A DNA stretch of 15,256 nt, taken from positions 1-15,256 of the forward strand of contig JAGLYE010000013.1 in NCBI GenBank assembly GCA_023132505.1. The letters run 5' to 3'. A model generated the notes under the pieces. That model worked only from the letters and a program-made list of their open reading frames with translations. It searched no databases and was not told the DNA's origin. Below are positions 1 to 7,055 of the stretch, piece by piece (position 1 is the stretch's first letter; each line of letters starts with the position of its first letter). The stretch is from Bacteroidales bacterium. Lineage in GTDB: Bacteria; Bacteroidota; Bacteroidia; Bacteroidales; B18-G4. Position numbers and translations under genes: made by a program.

Positions 1-743
1 TGTAATAAAGCCCACGAAATATCCGGGATGCTATTTGTTATAATATCCAGGAAACGTTTTTCAGCTTTGCCTGCAGGGATTGAGTCCGGAAAGTGCTTCA
101 GGGTAATCAGGCGTGCATATGTAGTGCCTCCTACAATTAGGGCAGGTGATCCAGGTGTATATACTCTGAGGTCGCCCATGACATATTCAATATATGCTGT
201 TGCCCCGGTTGAATCATGCAATATGAGCCTGAAAGGCCATCCGCATTCAAGGTCTAAATCATCAAATATCCTAATGTCCCAAATGGCAAGTAAGGCAGTA
301 TCGATACATTTAAAATGATCTATGAAGAAATTAATGCTTAATGATGCTGCGATGGGAATGTGCTCCTTGTCTTTTTCAGGCAGCCGACTGTTCTTAAGAA
401 ACATGAGCGATGCTGAAAACCCATGCTTATTCATCCCCTCAAAAACAAGCCCTTGAGAAGTTCTCAGGTAAATATTATTGTATTTAACGGTCCATTCAAA
501 GTGATGACGCTTATTAACATCATCAGGAGATGAACGCTCTATTCCGGAAGGACAAAACGCTATTTGTGCATTATTCATTAATCCGGAACCAGGCATAGTG
601 ATAGAAAACGGGATGCTGTCATCAGGTAAGAGGTCAGTGCCCGATTCGTAATCCCATTCATCACAATTCATTCTTTGTTGGGCATGAATAAAGGCCGGAT
701 TCAACAATACAATTAATAATGTATAAACCAATGCTAATCGCAT
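1..743 (-). CDS. Choloylglycine hydrolase-like (Ntn-hydrolase fold) exported protein, 3' end outside window
   Basis: An open frame runs from ATG at 743 to the left edge with 247 codons and no stop, so the C-terminus is missing. Residues 1-21 form a signal peptide ending in IHA, so the product is exported. The core resembles the choloylglycine hydrolase / penicillin V acylase family, which cleaves linear amide bonds: FEWTVKY at 82-88 matches the family WTSKYG segment, FEGMNKHGF at 101-109 matches GMNEKGL, and PFRLILHDSTGATAYIE at 170-186 matches the later strand pair. Expected catalytic features are weak. The family GRNMD-type Arg/Asp motif after the nucleophile is absent, the only early cysteine is Cys27 in an unusual MNCDEW context, and the TNSP-type asparagine near residue 205 reads VGGTT. 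I infer a divergent and possibly non-catalytic member; the family call is by eye. A TAnnTTTG element lies 4 bases before the start codon. Confidence 0.6.
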   Translation of the reverse strand, partial: MRLALVYTLLIVLLNPAFIHAQQRMNCDEWDYESGTDLLPDDSIPFSITMPGSGLMNNAQIAFCPSGIERSSPDDVNKRHHFEWTVKYNNIYLRTSQGLVFEGMNKHGFSASLMFLKNSRLPEKDKEHIPIAASLSINFFIDHFKCIDTALLAIWDIRIFDDLDLECGWPFRLILHDSTGATAYIEYVMGDLRVYTPGSPALIVGGTTYARLITLKHFPDSIPAGKAEKRFLDIITNSIPDISWALL

Positions 744-747
744 ATCA

Positions 748-755
748 CAAAAATA
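748..755 (-). promoter_or_regulatory. TAnnTTTG -7 promoter element of the choloylglycine hydrolase-like gene
   Basis: On the minus strand the sequence reads TATTTTTG, an exact match to the Bacteroidota -7 consensus, ending 4 bases before ATG 743. A TTAG resembling the -33 TTTG lies about 19 bases upstream. Transcription would begin close to the ATG, giving a leaderless or near-leaderless mRNA. The motif is seen; the function is inferred. Confidence 0.45.
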
Positions 756-832
756 CATGATATTTTATTGAAAACTAACATTCATAAAATCAGCGCCTTA
801 CGAATGAACAGTTAAATCATTTTAATAAATAC

Positions 833-863
833 TTGACATGGATAAAAAACTAATATACATTTG
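833..863 (+). promoter_or_regulatory. Bacteroidota-type promoter of the tetR-efflux operon
   Basis: TTG at 833-835 and TACATTTG at 856-863 match the -33 (TTG) and -7 (TAnnTTTG) elements of the primary sigma factor of Bacteroidota, with 20 bases between them. Transcription should start near 868-870, inside the palindrome that follows, so binding there would block initiation. This is the only strong promoter-like match I found ahead of the plus-strand block, consistent with one long operon. Confidence 0.6.
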
Positions 864-864
864 T

Positions 865-911
865 CCAATCGGTTTAACTAAATGGTTAACCCGAACGATT
901 AAACTAATTGG
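865..911 (+). promoter_or_regulatory. Putative TetR operator, nested inverted repeat
   Basis: CCAATCGGTTTAAC at 865-878 and ATTAAACTAATTGG at 898-911 are inverted copies matching at 11 of 14 positions around a centre near 888. Within them TTAAC (874-878) and GTTAA (885-889) form a smaller dyad. The element starts just after the -7 box, covers the predicted transcription start and ends 8 bases before the regulator's ATG, a position typical of a TetR-family autoregulatory operator. Binding by the adjacent regulator is inferred. Confidence 0.5.
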
Positions 912-919
912 TCAAGAGT

Positions 920-1531
920 ATGACAGATAAGAAAATCAGTACTGAGGAGAATATTCTGGAGATTGCGAGAGAAGTTTTTATACAAAACGGGTACGATGGA
1001 ACCAGCATGCAAATGATTGCTGATGCAGCCGGGATCAACAAATCCCTGCTCCACTATTATTACAGGAGTAAAGAGAAATTATTTGGCCGGATATTTTCAA
1101 AAGTCTTTGGCCAGTTTGTTCCGCAGCTTGGTGTGGTCTTTATGTCAGATATGTCGATAGAGGAAAAAATCTATGCCTTTACGGAACAATATATTGATGT
1201 CTTTATCGAGAATCCACTGGTTCCGATTTTTGTAATGCAGGAACTGAGTAAGAACCCTCAACATTTGGTAGGGCTCATCAGGGAAGCGGGAATCAATCCA
1301 GAGATCATGATTGAGAGTATCAGTAAAGCATTAGAAAAGGAGGACATGCAATTGAAAGATCCGCGGCACTTCCTGGTTAATATGATTGGATTATGTGTTT
1401 TCCCCTTTGCTGCGCGGCCCTTAACACAAAGAATGATCTTTAACAATGATGAAGATGCTTATCATAACTTCCTGTTAGAGCGAAAAAAAGAAGTCCCTGA
1501 GTTCATTATAAATGCAATTAAAAAAGGATGA
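920..1531 (+). CDS. TetR/AcrR-family transcriptional regulator
   Basis: This 203-residue protein has the size and layout of a TetR repressor. The N-terminal DNA-binding domain (about 8-55) contains a helix-turn-helix at about 29-48 ending in NKSLLHYYYRSKEKLF, the usual recognition-helix and SKEKLF signature. The remaining helical C-terminal half would bind an inducer and dimerise; it is too variable to predict a ligand. I chose ATG 920 over the in-frame TTG at 908 because the TTG lies inside the operator-like palindrome and the domain begins normally from the ATG. The stop overlaps the start of the outer-membrane efflux gene by four bases (ATGA), so the regulator is the first gene of the exporter operon and likely represses it and itself. 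This arrangement is common for TetR-controlled HlyD/ABC-2 exporters. Confidence 0.92.
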   Translation: MTDKKISTEENILEIAREVFIQNGYDGTSMQMIADAAGINKSLLHYYYRSKEKLFGRIFSKVFGQFVPQLGVVFMSDMSIEEKIYAFTEQYIDVFIENPLVPIFVMQELSKNPQHLVGLIREAGINPEIMIESISKALEKEDMQLKDPRHFLVNMIGLCVFPFAARPLTQRMIFNNDEDAYHNFLLERKKEVPEFIINAIKKG

Positions 1532-2841
1532 AACGGACAATATTTATCGTGGGTTTGTTTATTGCCGGATATGGATATGCCCAGGTTCCGGATACCCTGA
1601 CCCTTGGCATGTGTCATGAGCTGGCTATCAGCAGCTATCCTGCTGCCGAACGGACCGGTATATTATCTTCAGCCAGTGAAATTCAGCAAAAGAAACTGAA
1701 TGCAAATTACCTTCCACAGGTGCAGATCAACGGACAGGCCAGCTATCAGTCGGATGTGACCAGAGTCGACGTAGAAATACCGCCTTTTTATATTCCTCCC
1801 CCAATAGATATTGAGGTTACACCAACACCTTTGAATACACCTGTGCCACCCAATGACCAATACAAATTCACCATGGATGTTTACCAGGTGTTCTATGATG
1901 GTGGCATCACAGCTAAGCAGAAAAAGGTTGATATGGCCGGCTATGAGATCGAGAAACAAAGGGTAGAAATAGAACTTCATAGGCTGAAGGAGAACATTAA
2001 CACTGTATTTTTCAGCATCATCCTTATGCAGGAAAATGAAAAGCTATTGGAGGTTCTTCTTGATGAACTGAATAATAAGCTAAATGATGTAAAAGCTGCT
2101 GTGGAGTATGGTGTGGCCCTGTCTTCCGACCGGGATGTATTAAGGGCCGAGATAATAAAGGTGGAGCAACAAATGGAAGAAACAACAATTCAGAAACAAA
2201 CTTTTGTAAGGATACTTTCTGAATTGATCTCAGAGGACCTGCCGGTTGCAATAACTCTTGAAATGCCTGAAAATGCAATATCATCCATGGCTATTGATCC
2301 CGCCCGCCCTGAATTACAAATGTATGATATGCAAAAATCCCTGTTAGAGGACAGTAAGGATCTTATTACAAGTACCTGGATGCCGAAGTTCTCCGGCTTT
2401 GGCCAGTTGGGATACGGTAACCCGGGCCTGAACTTTCTGGAGGATAAATGGACCCCCTATTACATTGTTGGTGCACGTTTAAGCTGGCAGATATGGAACT
2501 GGAACCAGAACAAAAAGGACAAGCAGATTCTTGGCCTGCGCCAGGACCTTGTCGACAGGGAAAAGGAAACCTTTGACAAGAACCTGAACATTGCCCTGGA
2601 ACAACATCATGCTGACATGCGAAAGTATGAAAGCCTGATTATAAAGGACTGGGAAGTGATCGAACTGAGAATTAACATTTCCCAAATGGCTTCGTCACAA
2701 TATGATAACGGGGTGATCACCTCGTCGGATTATGTAAGCCGGCTCAATGAAGAAGCTCAGGCAAAACTGAACCTGGAAGTGCACAGGGTGAAGTTGGCTA
2801 AGGCCAAAGTTGATTATCTCACAACATTAGGAATTCTTTAA
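1528..2841 (+). CDS. TolC-family outer-membrane efflux protein
   Basis: A 437-residue protein with a signal peptide (about 1-18, ending YGYA before QVPD) and the outer-membrane efflux protein layout: two repeats of long amphipathic helices with short beta segments. Such proteins trimerise into a channel spanning the outer membrane and periplasm and form the exit duct of tripartite exporters. The helical regions at about 130-245 and 350-437 are rich in Glu, Lys, Gln and Leu, as expected for the tunnel. A proline-rich stretch at about 81-111 lies where the first outer-membrane beta hairpin is expected and may be an extended surface loop. The C-terminal ASSQYDNGVITSSDYV segment fits the family pattern of a periplasmic helix followed by a turn. 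The start overlaps the regulator stop by four bases, and the HlyD-type partner begins 12 bases downstream, supporting one export complex. Confidence 0.9.
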   Translation: MKRTIFIVGLFIAGYGYAQVPDTLTLGMCHELAISSYPAAERTGILSSASEIQQKKLNANYLPQVQINGQASYQSDVTRVDVEIPPFYIPPPIDIEVTPTPLNTPVPPNDQYKFTMDVYQVFYDGGITAKQKKVDMAGYEIEKQRVEIELHRLKENINTVFFSIILMQENEKLLEVLLDELNNKLNDVKAAVEYGVALSSDRDVLRAEIIKVEQQMEETTIQKQTFVRILSELISEDLPVAITLEMPENAISSMAIDPARPELQMYDMQKSLLEDSKDLITSTWMPKFSGFGQLGYGNPGLNFLEDKWTPYYIVGARLSWQIWNWNQNKKDKQILGLRQDLVDREKETFDKNLNIALEQHHADMRKYESLIIKDWEVIELRINISQMASSQYDNGVITSSDYVSRLNEEAQAKLNLEVHRVKLAKAKVDYLTTLGIL

Positions 2842-2852
2842 TATAACAAATA

Positions 2853-3731
2853 ATGAAAAAGATTTTTTGGATCATAATTGTTTCAACCGGAATTTATGCA
2901 TGTAGCAATAGCAATGACAAAGCAGATGCCTATGGGAATTTTGAAACAACGGAAGTTATGGTTTCAGCTATGGCCCAGGGAGAAATATTTTCGCTTAATA
3001 TAGAGGAAGGGCAGGTGTTGGCTCAGGGAGAAATAATCGGGCAGATTGATACGACTGACCTTTTCCTCAAAGAACAACAATTGATCAAAAGCATTGCTGC
3101 CGTGAGAACAGGCCTGATTACTATTAATGCCCAGATGAATGTTCAACTGCAACAGAAGAAGAACCTGATGGTGGATAAAAACAGGCTGGATAATCTATTT
3201 AAGGAAGGAGCGGCAACACAAAAGCAACTTGACGACATCAATGGAACAATCGACCTGCTTGAAGCCCAGATCATGGCCACGAAATCGCAAAAACAACAGG
3301 TCCTGGCCGAAATATCCATTATCGATATACAGATAGAGCAGGTACAGGAGGCATTATCGAAATGTTGCATAAACAGCCCTGTATCAGGCACAGTACTTAT
3401 AAAATATGCCGAAGCCGGTGAGGTAGCTGCAATGGGCAAACCCTTATTTAAGATTGCCGATCTTAGTGAGATGAAACTAAAGGTTTATGTGAGTGGCAAC
3501 CAGCTGCCGCATATTAAGATTGGCCAGGAGGTAGAGGTGCAAATTGATAAAACCAAAAAGGAGAATACCAAACTGAACGGAACTGTCAGCTGGATATCGT
3601 CAACGGCAGAGTTTACCCCCAAAACAATACAAACAAAAGATGAAAGGGTGAACCTGGTTTATGCAGTGAAGATATTGGTCCAAAACGACGGATCCATCAA
3701 AATCGGTATGCCGGGTGAAGTTAACTTTTAA
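2853..3731 (+). CDS. HlyD/MFP-family periplasmic adaptor lipoprotein
   Basis: This 292-residue membrane-fusion protein links an inner-membrane transporter to the TolC-type channel. The N-terminus is hydrophobic and ends in IYAC with Cys17 followed by SNSN, so it is probably a lipoprotein. A first lipoyl half (about 30-66), a long coiled-coil hairpin (about 68-170) and a second lipoyl half around INSPVSGTVL (near 173) follow in the usual order. In the hairpin, Arg111, Leu115 and Thr122 match the RLS-type motif used by adaptors to contact TolC, with Thr in place of Ser. The C-terminal region contains FTPKTIQTKDER and IGMPGEV, typical of the YbhG/HlyD group that works with ABC-2 exporters. It ends directly after GMPGEVNF, without a long membrane-proximal extension. 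It sits between the channel and ABC genes in the same operon. Confidence 0.9.
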   Translation: MKKIFWIIIVSTGIYACSNSNDKADAYGNFETTEVMVSAMAQGEIFSLNIEEGQVLAQGEIIGQIDTTDLFLKEQQLIKSIAAVRTGLITINAQMNVQLQQKKNLMVDKNRLDNLFKEGAATQKQLDDINGTIDLLEAQIMATKSQKQQVLAEISIIDIQIEQVQEALSKCCINSPVSGTVLIKYAEAGEVAAMGKPLFKIADLSEMKLKVYVSGNQLPHIKIGQEVEVQIDKTKKENTKLNGTVSWISSTAEFTPKTIQTKDERVNLVYAVKILVQNDGSIKIGMPGEVNF

Positions 3732-3768
3732 ATGTATCTTAGTTTTTTAATGAATACTAACTTAAACA

Positions 3769-4233
3769 ATGATTATGAAAAAAATCAGGATTTTATTAAT
3801 GGTGATTGCGGCTGGATTATTCACTGCCGCTAATGTTTCAGCGCAGGACTATCAGACTGATGACCTCCTTGGGGTGTGGCTGAATGAAGATGAAGATGCC
3901 CATATTGAGATCTTCAAAGAGGGTGATCTGTATTATGGCAAGATCATCTGGCTGAAATTTCCCATTGATGATGAAACTGGTAAGCCAAAACTTGACAAGC
4001 ACAATCCGGACCCTGAATTGCAGAAACGTCCCTCCCTGGGCATTATGCTCCTCACCGATTTTGAATGGGACGAAGATAATGAATGGGATGAAGGGGATAT
4101 ATATGATCCCAAAAGTGGTAAATCCTATAGCAGTTATATTATTATGAAAGAATATGACCGGTTAAAGATCAGGGGATACATAGGGATATCACTTATCGGG
4201 AAGACAACATATTGGACGCGTGTAAAAGAATAA
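3769..4233 (+). CDS. DUF2147 small exported protein
   Basis: A 154-residue protein with a signal peptide (about 1-25, ending VSA before QDYQ). The mature part matches DUF2147: LLGVWLNEDEDAHIEIF, then YYGKIIWLKFP, a DPELQKRPSLGIMLL segment, and a C-terminal YWTRV. The family is periplasmic or secreted, probably a small beta-barrel-like domain, and has no established biochemical function. The start may be ATG 3769 or ATG 3775; the second gives a cleaner signal peptide (MKKIRILL). It lies 37 bases after the adaptor gene and 68 bases before the first ABC ATPase. Its place inside an exporter operon is unusual and suggests an accessory role in the periplasm, which is inference. A weak TATCTTAG at 3735-3742, one mismatch from the -7 consensus, could provide an internal promoter. 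Confidence 0.85.
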   Translation: MIMKKIRILLMVIAAGLFTAANVSAQDYQTDDLLGVWLNEDEDAHIEIFKEGDLYYGKIIWLKFPIDDETGKPKLDKHNPDPELQKRPSLGIMLLTDFEWDEDNEWDEGDIYDPKSGKSYSSYIIMKEYDRLKIRGYIGISLIGKTTYWTRVKE

Positions 4234-4259
4234 GCAGACTAATAAATATATGATAGTTG

Positions 4260-4291
4260 CTGGTTACTGGTATCCAGTATCCAGTATCCAG
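4260..4291 (+). repeat. Heptamer tandem repeat (TATCCAG x3) with imperfect hairpin before the ABC ATPase start
   Basis: TATCCAG is repeated three times without interruption at 4271-4291. The first copies can pair with the sequence just upstream: CTGG (4260-4263) plus TACTGG (4265-4270) against CCAGTA (4274-4279) plus CCAG (4281-4284), a 10-pair stem with one mismatch and a three-base loop. The element ends 10 bases before ATG 4302 and replaces any visible ribosome-binding site. It could affect translation of the downstream gene or be a dispersed intergenic repeat. Confidence 0.7.
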
Positions 4292-4301
4292 CATCTCACT
4301 A

Positions 4302-5219
4302 ATGAGCACACCATCTGTTATAATTAAAAACCTATCCAAATCGTATGGTAAGGTTGAAGCTATCAGCGACATTTCCCTCACTGTGGATAAGGGAGAGATT
4401 TTTGGCTGTATTGGTCCTGATGGGGCAGGAAAGACCACTTTATTCAGGATACTGGTAACATTATTGGTCCCTGATAATGGAAGTGCCTCGGTAGAAGGCT
4501 ATGATGTGGTAAGTGATTTTAAGAAGATAAGGAAGATCGTTGGCTATATGCCGGGGCGCTTTTCACTTTACCAGGACCTTTCAGTTGAAGAGAACCTGAA
4601 ATTCTTCGCCAGTAGCTTTAAAACTACCATTGAAGAGAACTACTACCTTATCGAGGATATTTACAAGCAGATCGAACCCTTTAAAAAAAGACTGGCAGGG
4701 AAGCTCAGCGGGGGGATGAAGCAGAAACTTGCGCTTTCATGTGCCTTGATCCATAAACCTGAAATTCTTTTTCTGGATGAACCCACCACGGGAGTGGATG
4801 CAGTTTCACGCAAAGAATTCTGGGATATGCTGAAACGCCTTAAGGAATGGGGGATCACAATTATGGTTTCCACTCCTTATATGGATGAGGCTGCATTATG
4901 CGACCGGGTTGCCCTGATGCAGGACGGGGAGATTATGAGCATCAATACTCCAGCAGGTATTATTAATGCACATAAGAAACCCCTTGCATCGGTCAGGACA
5001 AATAATATGTTCAAACTGGTAGAAGACCTGCTATCGATGAATGATTGTCACTCAGCATATCGCTTCGGGGCATCTGTTCATTTTACACCTAAGAGCGATC
5101 AGCTTAAAACGGAAGTATTGCTGCAAAATCTCAGGAAGTTGGGCCATAATGATATTGAAGTGGCTCCTATAAGCCCGGAGATAGAGGATTGTTTTATGGA
5201 ACTGATGACGATCGCGTAA
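4302..5219 (+). CDS. ABC transporter ATP-binding protein, YbhF N-half type (degenerate Q- and H-loops)
   Basis: This 305-residue nucleotide-binding subunit powers an ABC-2 exporter. From ATG 4302: Walker A GPDGAGKT at 38-45, ABC signature LSGGM at 135-139, Walker B ending LFLDEPT with Asp159 and Glu160. Two switch residues are altered: the Q-loop reads YMPGRFSLY with Gly85 in place of Gln, and the H-loop reads STPYMDEA with Pro192 in place of His. The C-terminal 80 residues form an accessory domain. A longer frame opens at TTG 4257, but it would translate the heptamer repeat; ATG 4302 starts directly before the domain. The next gene begins one base after this stop and encodes a second ATPase with complementary defects, so the two very likely form a heterodimer. 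In E. coli YbhF and relatives the two halves are fused; here they are separate genes. Confidence 0.92.
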   Translation: MSTPSVIIKNLSKSYGKVEAISDISLTVDKGEIFGCIGPDGAGKTTLFRILVTLLVPDNGSASVEGYDVVSDFKKIRKIVGYMPGRFSLYQDLSVEENLKFFASSFKTTIEENYYLIEDIYKQIEPFKKRLAGKLSGGMKQKLALSCALIHKPEILFLDEPTTGVDAVSRKEFWDMLKRLKEWGITIMVSTPYMDEAALCDRVALMQDGEIMSINTPAGIINAHKKPLASVRTNNMFKLVEDLLSMNDCHSAYRFGASVHFTPKSDQLKTEVLLQNLRKLGHNDIEVAPISPEIEDCFMELMTIA

Positions 5220-5220
5220 A

Positions 5221-5958
5221 ATGGATATGGAAGACTATATCATCCGGGTAGAAAATCTCACCAAAAAATTCGGGAGCTTTACGGCGAACGATAATCTTAG
5301 CTTTTTTGTAAGGAAAGGTGAAGTGTTTGGGTTTCTGGGGGCCAATGGTGCCGGCAAGACCACTGCTATTCGAATACTCTGTGGATTGCTGAAGCCGACA
5401 TCAGGGAACATAGAAGTGGCCGGTTATGATGTATCCCGTCAATCGAATAAGGTAAAGAAGAATATTGGTTACATGAGCCAGAAATTTTCCCTGTATGAAG
5501 ACATGACAATCAAGGAGAATTTTCGCTTTTACGGAGGGATATATGGTATGTCGGGAAAAGCAATCAGGGAGAAAACGGAACACTATTTACACAAGCTGGG
5601 ACTGGAGAAAGAGAAAAACACTGTGATCAGTTCCCTCCCCCTTGGCTGGAAGCAAAAGCTGGCTTTTTCTGTGGCCATAATGCATGATCCCAGGATCATC
5701 TTCCTGGATGAGCCCACGGGAGGCGTGGACCCGATTACCCGTCGGCAATTCTGGGAAATGATATATGAGGCAGCTGCATCAGGCATTACGGTATTCGTAA
5801 CAACACACTACATGGACGAGGCAGAATATTGCCAACGCGTATCCATCATGGTAGATGGCAGGATTGAAGCACTTAACACTCCTGAAAAACTCAAAGAACA
5901 ATTCAGGGTTGACTCAATGGAAGATGTTTTTATAAAGTTGGCGAGGGGGCAACAATGA
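5221..5958 (+). CDS. ABC transporter ATP-binding protein, YbhF C-half type (degenerate signature)
   Basis: A 245-residue ATPase with Walker A GANGAGKT at 40-47, an intact Q-loop YMSQKFSLY with Gln87, Walker B IIFLDEPT with Asp163 and Glu164, and an intact H-loop TTHYMDEA with His196. Its signature motif is SLPLGW (138-143) instead of LSGGQ. This complements the preceding ATPase, which has a good signature but poor Q- and H-loops. In the expected head-to-tail dimer its own Walker site pairs with the LSGGM of the first protein to make the competent ATP site. The stop overlaps the first permease start by four bases (ATGA), indicating translational coupling. The substrate is not predictable; the subfamily is known from drug and small-molecule export. 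Confidence 0.92.
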   Translation: MDMEDYIIRVENLTKKFGSFTANDNLSFFVRKGEVFGFLGANGAGKTTAIRILCGLLKPTSGNIEVAGYDVSRQSNKVKKNIGYMSQKFSLYEDMTIKENFRFYGGIYGMSGKAIREKTEHYLHKLGLEKEKNTVISSLPLGWKQKLAFSVAIMHDPRIIFLDEPTGGVDPITRRQFWEMIYEAAASGITVFVTTHYMDEAEYCQRVSIMVDGRIEALNTPEKLKEQFRVDSMEDVFIKLARGQQ

Positions 5959-7052
5959 AAGGATTCATCATAAAAGAATTCTATCATATCTTTCGGGATG
6001 TACGAACGATGGTGATCCTGTTTGGAATGCCTGTTGTGCAGGTGCTGATCTTCGGTTTTGCCATCTCTACAGAGATCAAAGATGCTGAGATCGCCATCCT
6101 GGATTACTCCAGGGATAATATGAGCCTCGAACTGAGCAACAAGATCATATCTTCGGATTATTTTATATTATCTGAGAACCTGGAAGATGAAAGCCAGATT
6201 GAAAAGGTGTTTCAAGCCGGAAAGGTGAAAGAGGTGATCATCTTTGGTGATCATTTTGCCCGAAACCTGGAAAAAGAACAAAGTGCTTCCATTCAGATCA
6301 TTGCTGATGCCTCCGATCCCAACACTGCAAACCTTCTGGTAAACTATACCACAGGGATCATTAGAAATTACATGGCAGAGAAAATGGGAGAACAAGGAAT
6401 GCCCATCGAGATCAAAACTGAATATAAAATGCTTTTTAACCCTGAACTTAAAAGCGTGTTTATGTTCATCCCGGGGACCATCACCGTTTTGCTGATGCTT
6501 GTATCGGCCATGATGACATCCATATCCATTGCCCGTGAAAAAGAACTAGGTACCATGGAAGTATTGCTGGTATCACCTCTAAAGCCTATTCAGATTGTTT
6601 TGGGTAAAGTAATACCTTATGTAGTACTTTCTTTTGTCAACGCCATAACCATCTTATTACTGGCTTTCTTTGTATTTGGCATGCCGGTGCAGGGGAGCGT
6701 GATCTTGTTGCTGGCGGAAAGCCTGCTGTTTATAATTATGGCCCTTGCGTTAGGGATCTTTATTTCAACCGTGTCCAACAGTCAGCAAACAGCCATGATG
6801 CTTTCCATGTTTGCCCTGATGCTGCCAACGATCCTGCTTTCGGGCTTTATTTTTCCGATCGAGAACATGCCGGAAGTACTTCAATGGTTATGCAATTTGA
6901 TGCCAACTAAATGGTTTATCATCATCGTAAAGGATATCATGCTCAAAGGGGTCGGACTTGCACATATATGGCAGGAAACCCTGATCATCATCGGAATGAC
7001 TATTCTATTTATTGGCTTGAGTATCAAGAAATTTAAAATCAGACTGGAATAA
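5955..7052 (+). CDS. ABC-2 type permease, YbhS-like (first of pair)
   Basis: A 365-residue inner-membrane permease with the ABC-2 type 3 layout: a cytoplasmic start, one membrane helix at about 19-38, a large extracytoplasmic domain (about 40-170), then five C-terminal membrane helices. The conserved coupling segment REKELGTMEVLLVSPL begins at Arg194, after the second membrane helix. The motif LSGFIFPIENMPEVLQW in the C-terminal half is typical of YbhS/YbhR-type proteins. It would dimerise with the following permease to form the translocation path for the exporter. It overlaps the second ATPase by four bases, and the second permease starts three bases after its stop. Confidence 0.9.
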   Translation: MKGFIIKEFYHIFRDVRTMVILFGMPVVQVLIFGFAISTEIKDAEIAILDYSRDNMSLELSNKIISSDYFILSENLEDESQIEKVFQAGKVKEVIIFGDHFARNLEKEQSASIQIIADASDPNTANLLVNYTTGIIRNYMAEKMGEQGMPIEIKTEYKMLFNPELKSVFMFIPGTITVLLMLVSAMMTSISIAREKELGTMEVLLVSPLKPIQIVLGKVIPYVVLSFVNAITILLLAFFVFGMPVQGSVILLLAESLLFIIMALALGIFISTVSNSQQTAMMLSMFALMLPTILLSGFIFPIENMPEVLQWLCNLMPTKWFIIIVKDIMLKGVGLAHIWQETLIIIGMTILFIGLSIKKFKIRLE

Positions 7053-7055
7053 GGT

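Noticed and set aside
28..318. 96-residue plus-strand open frame at the left edge
   Set aside because: It lies antisense to the longer choloylglycine-hydrolase-like frame, which has a signal peptide, family motifs and a promoter element; this frame has no recognisable features.
908..919. TTG start four codons upstream for the TetR regulator
   Set aside because: The TTG falls within the operator-like palindrome and adds only LVKS-type residues; ATG 920 gives a standard TetR N-terminus.
3735..3742. TATCTTAG as a promoter box for the DUF2147 gene
   Set aside because: It has one mismatch in the TTTG core and no TTG at the expected -33 distance, so it is mentioned only as a possibility in the gene entry.
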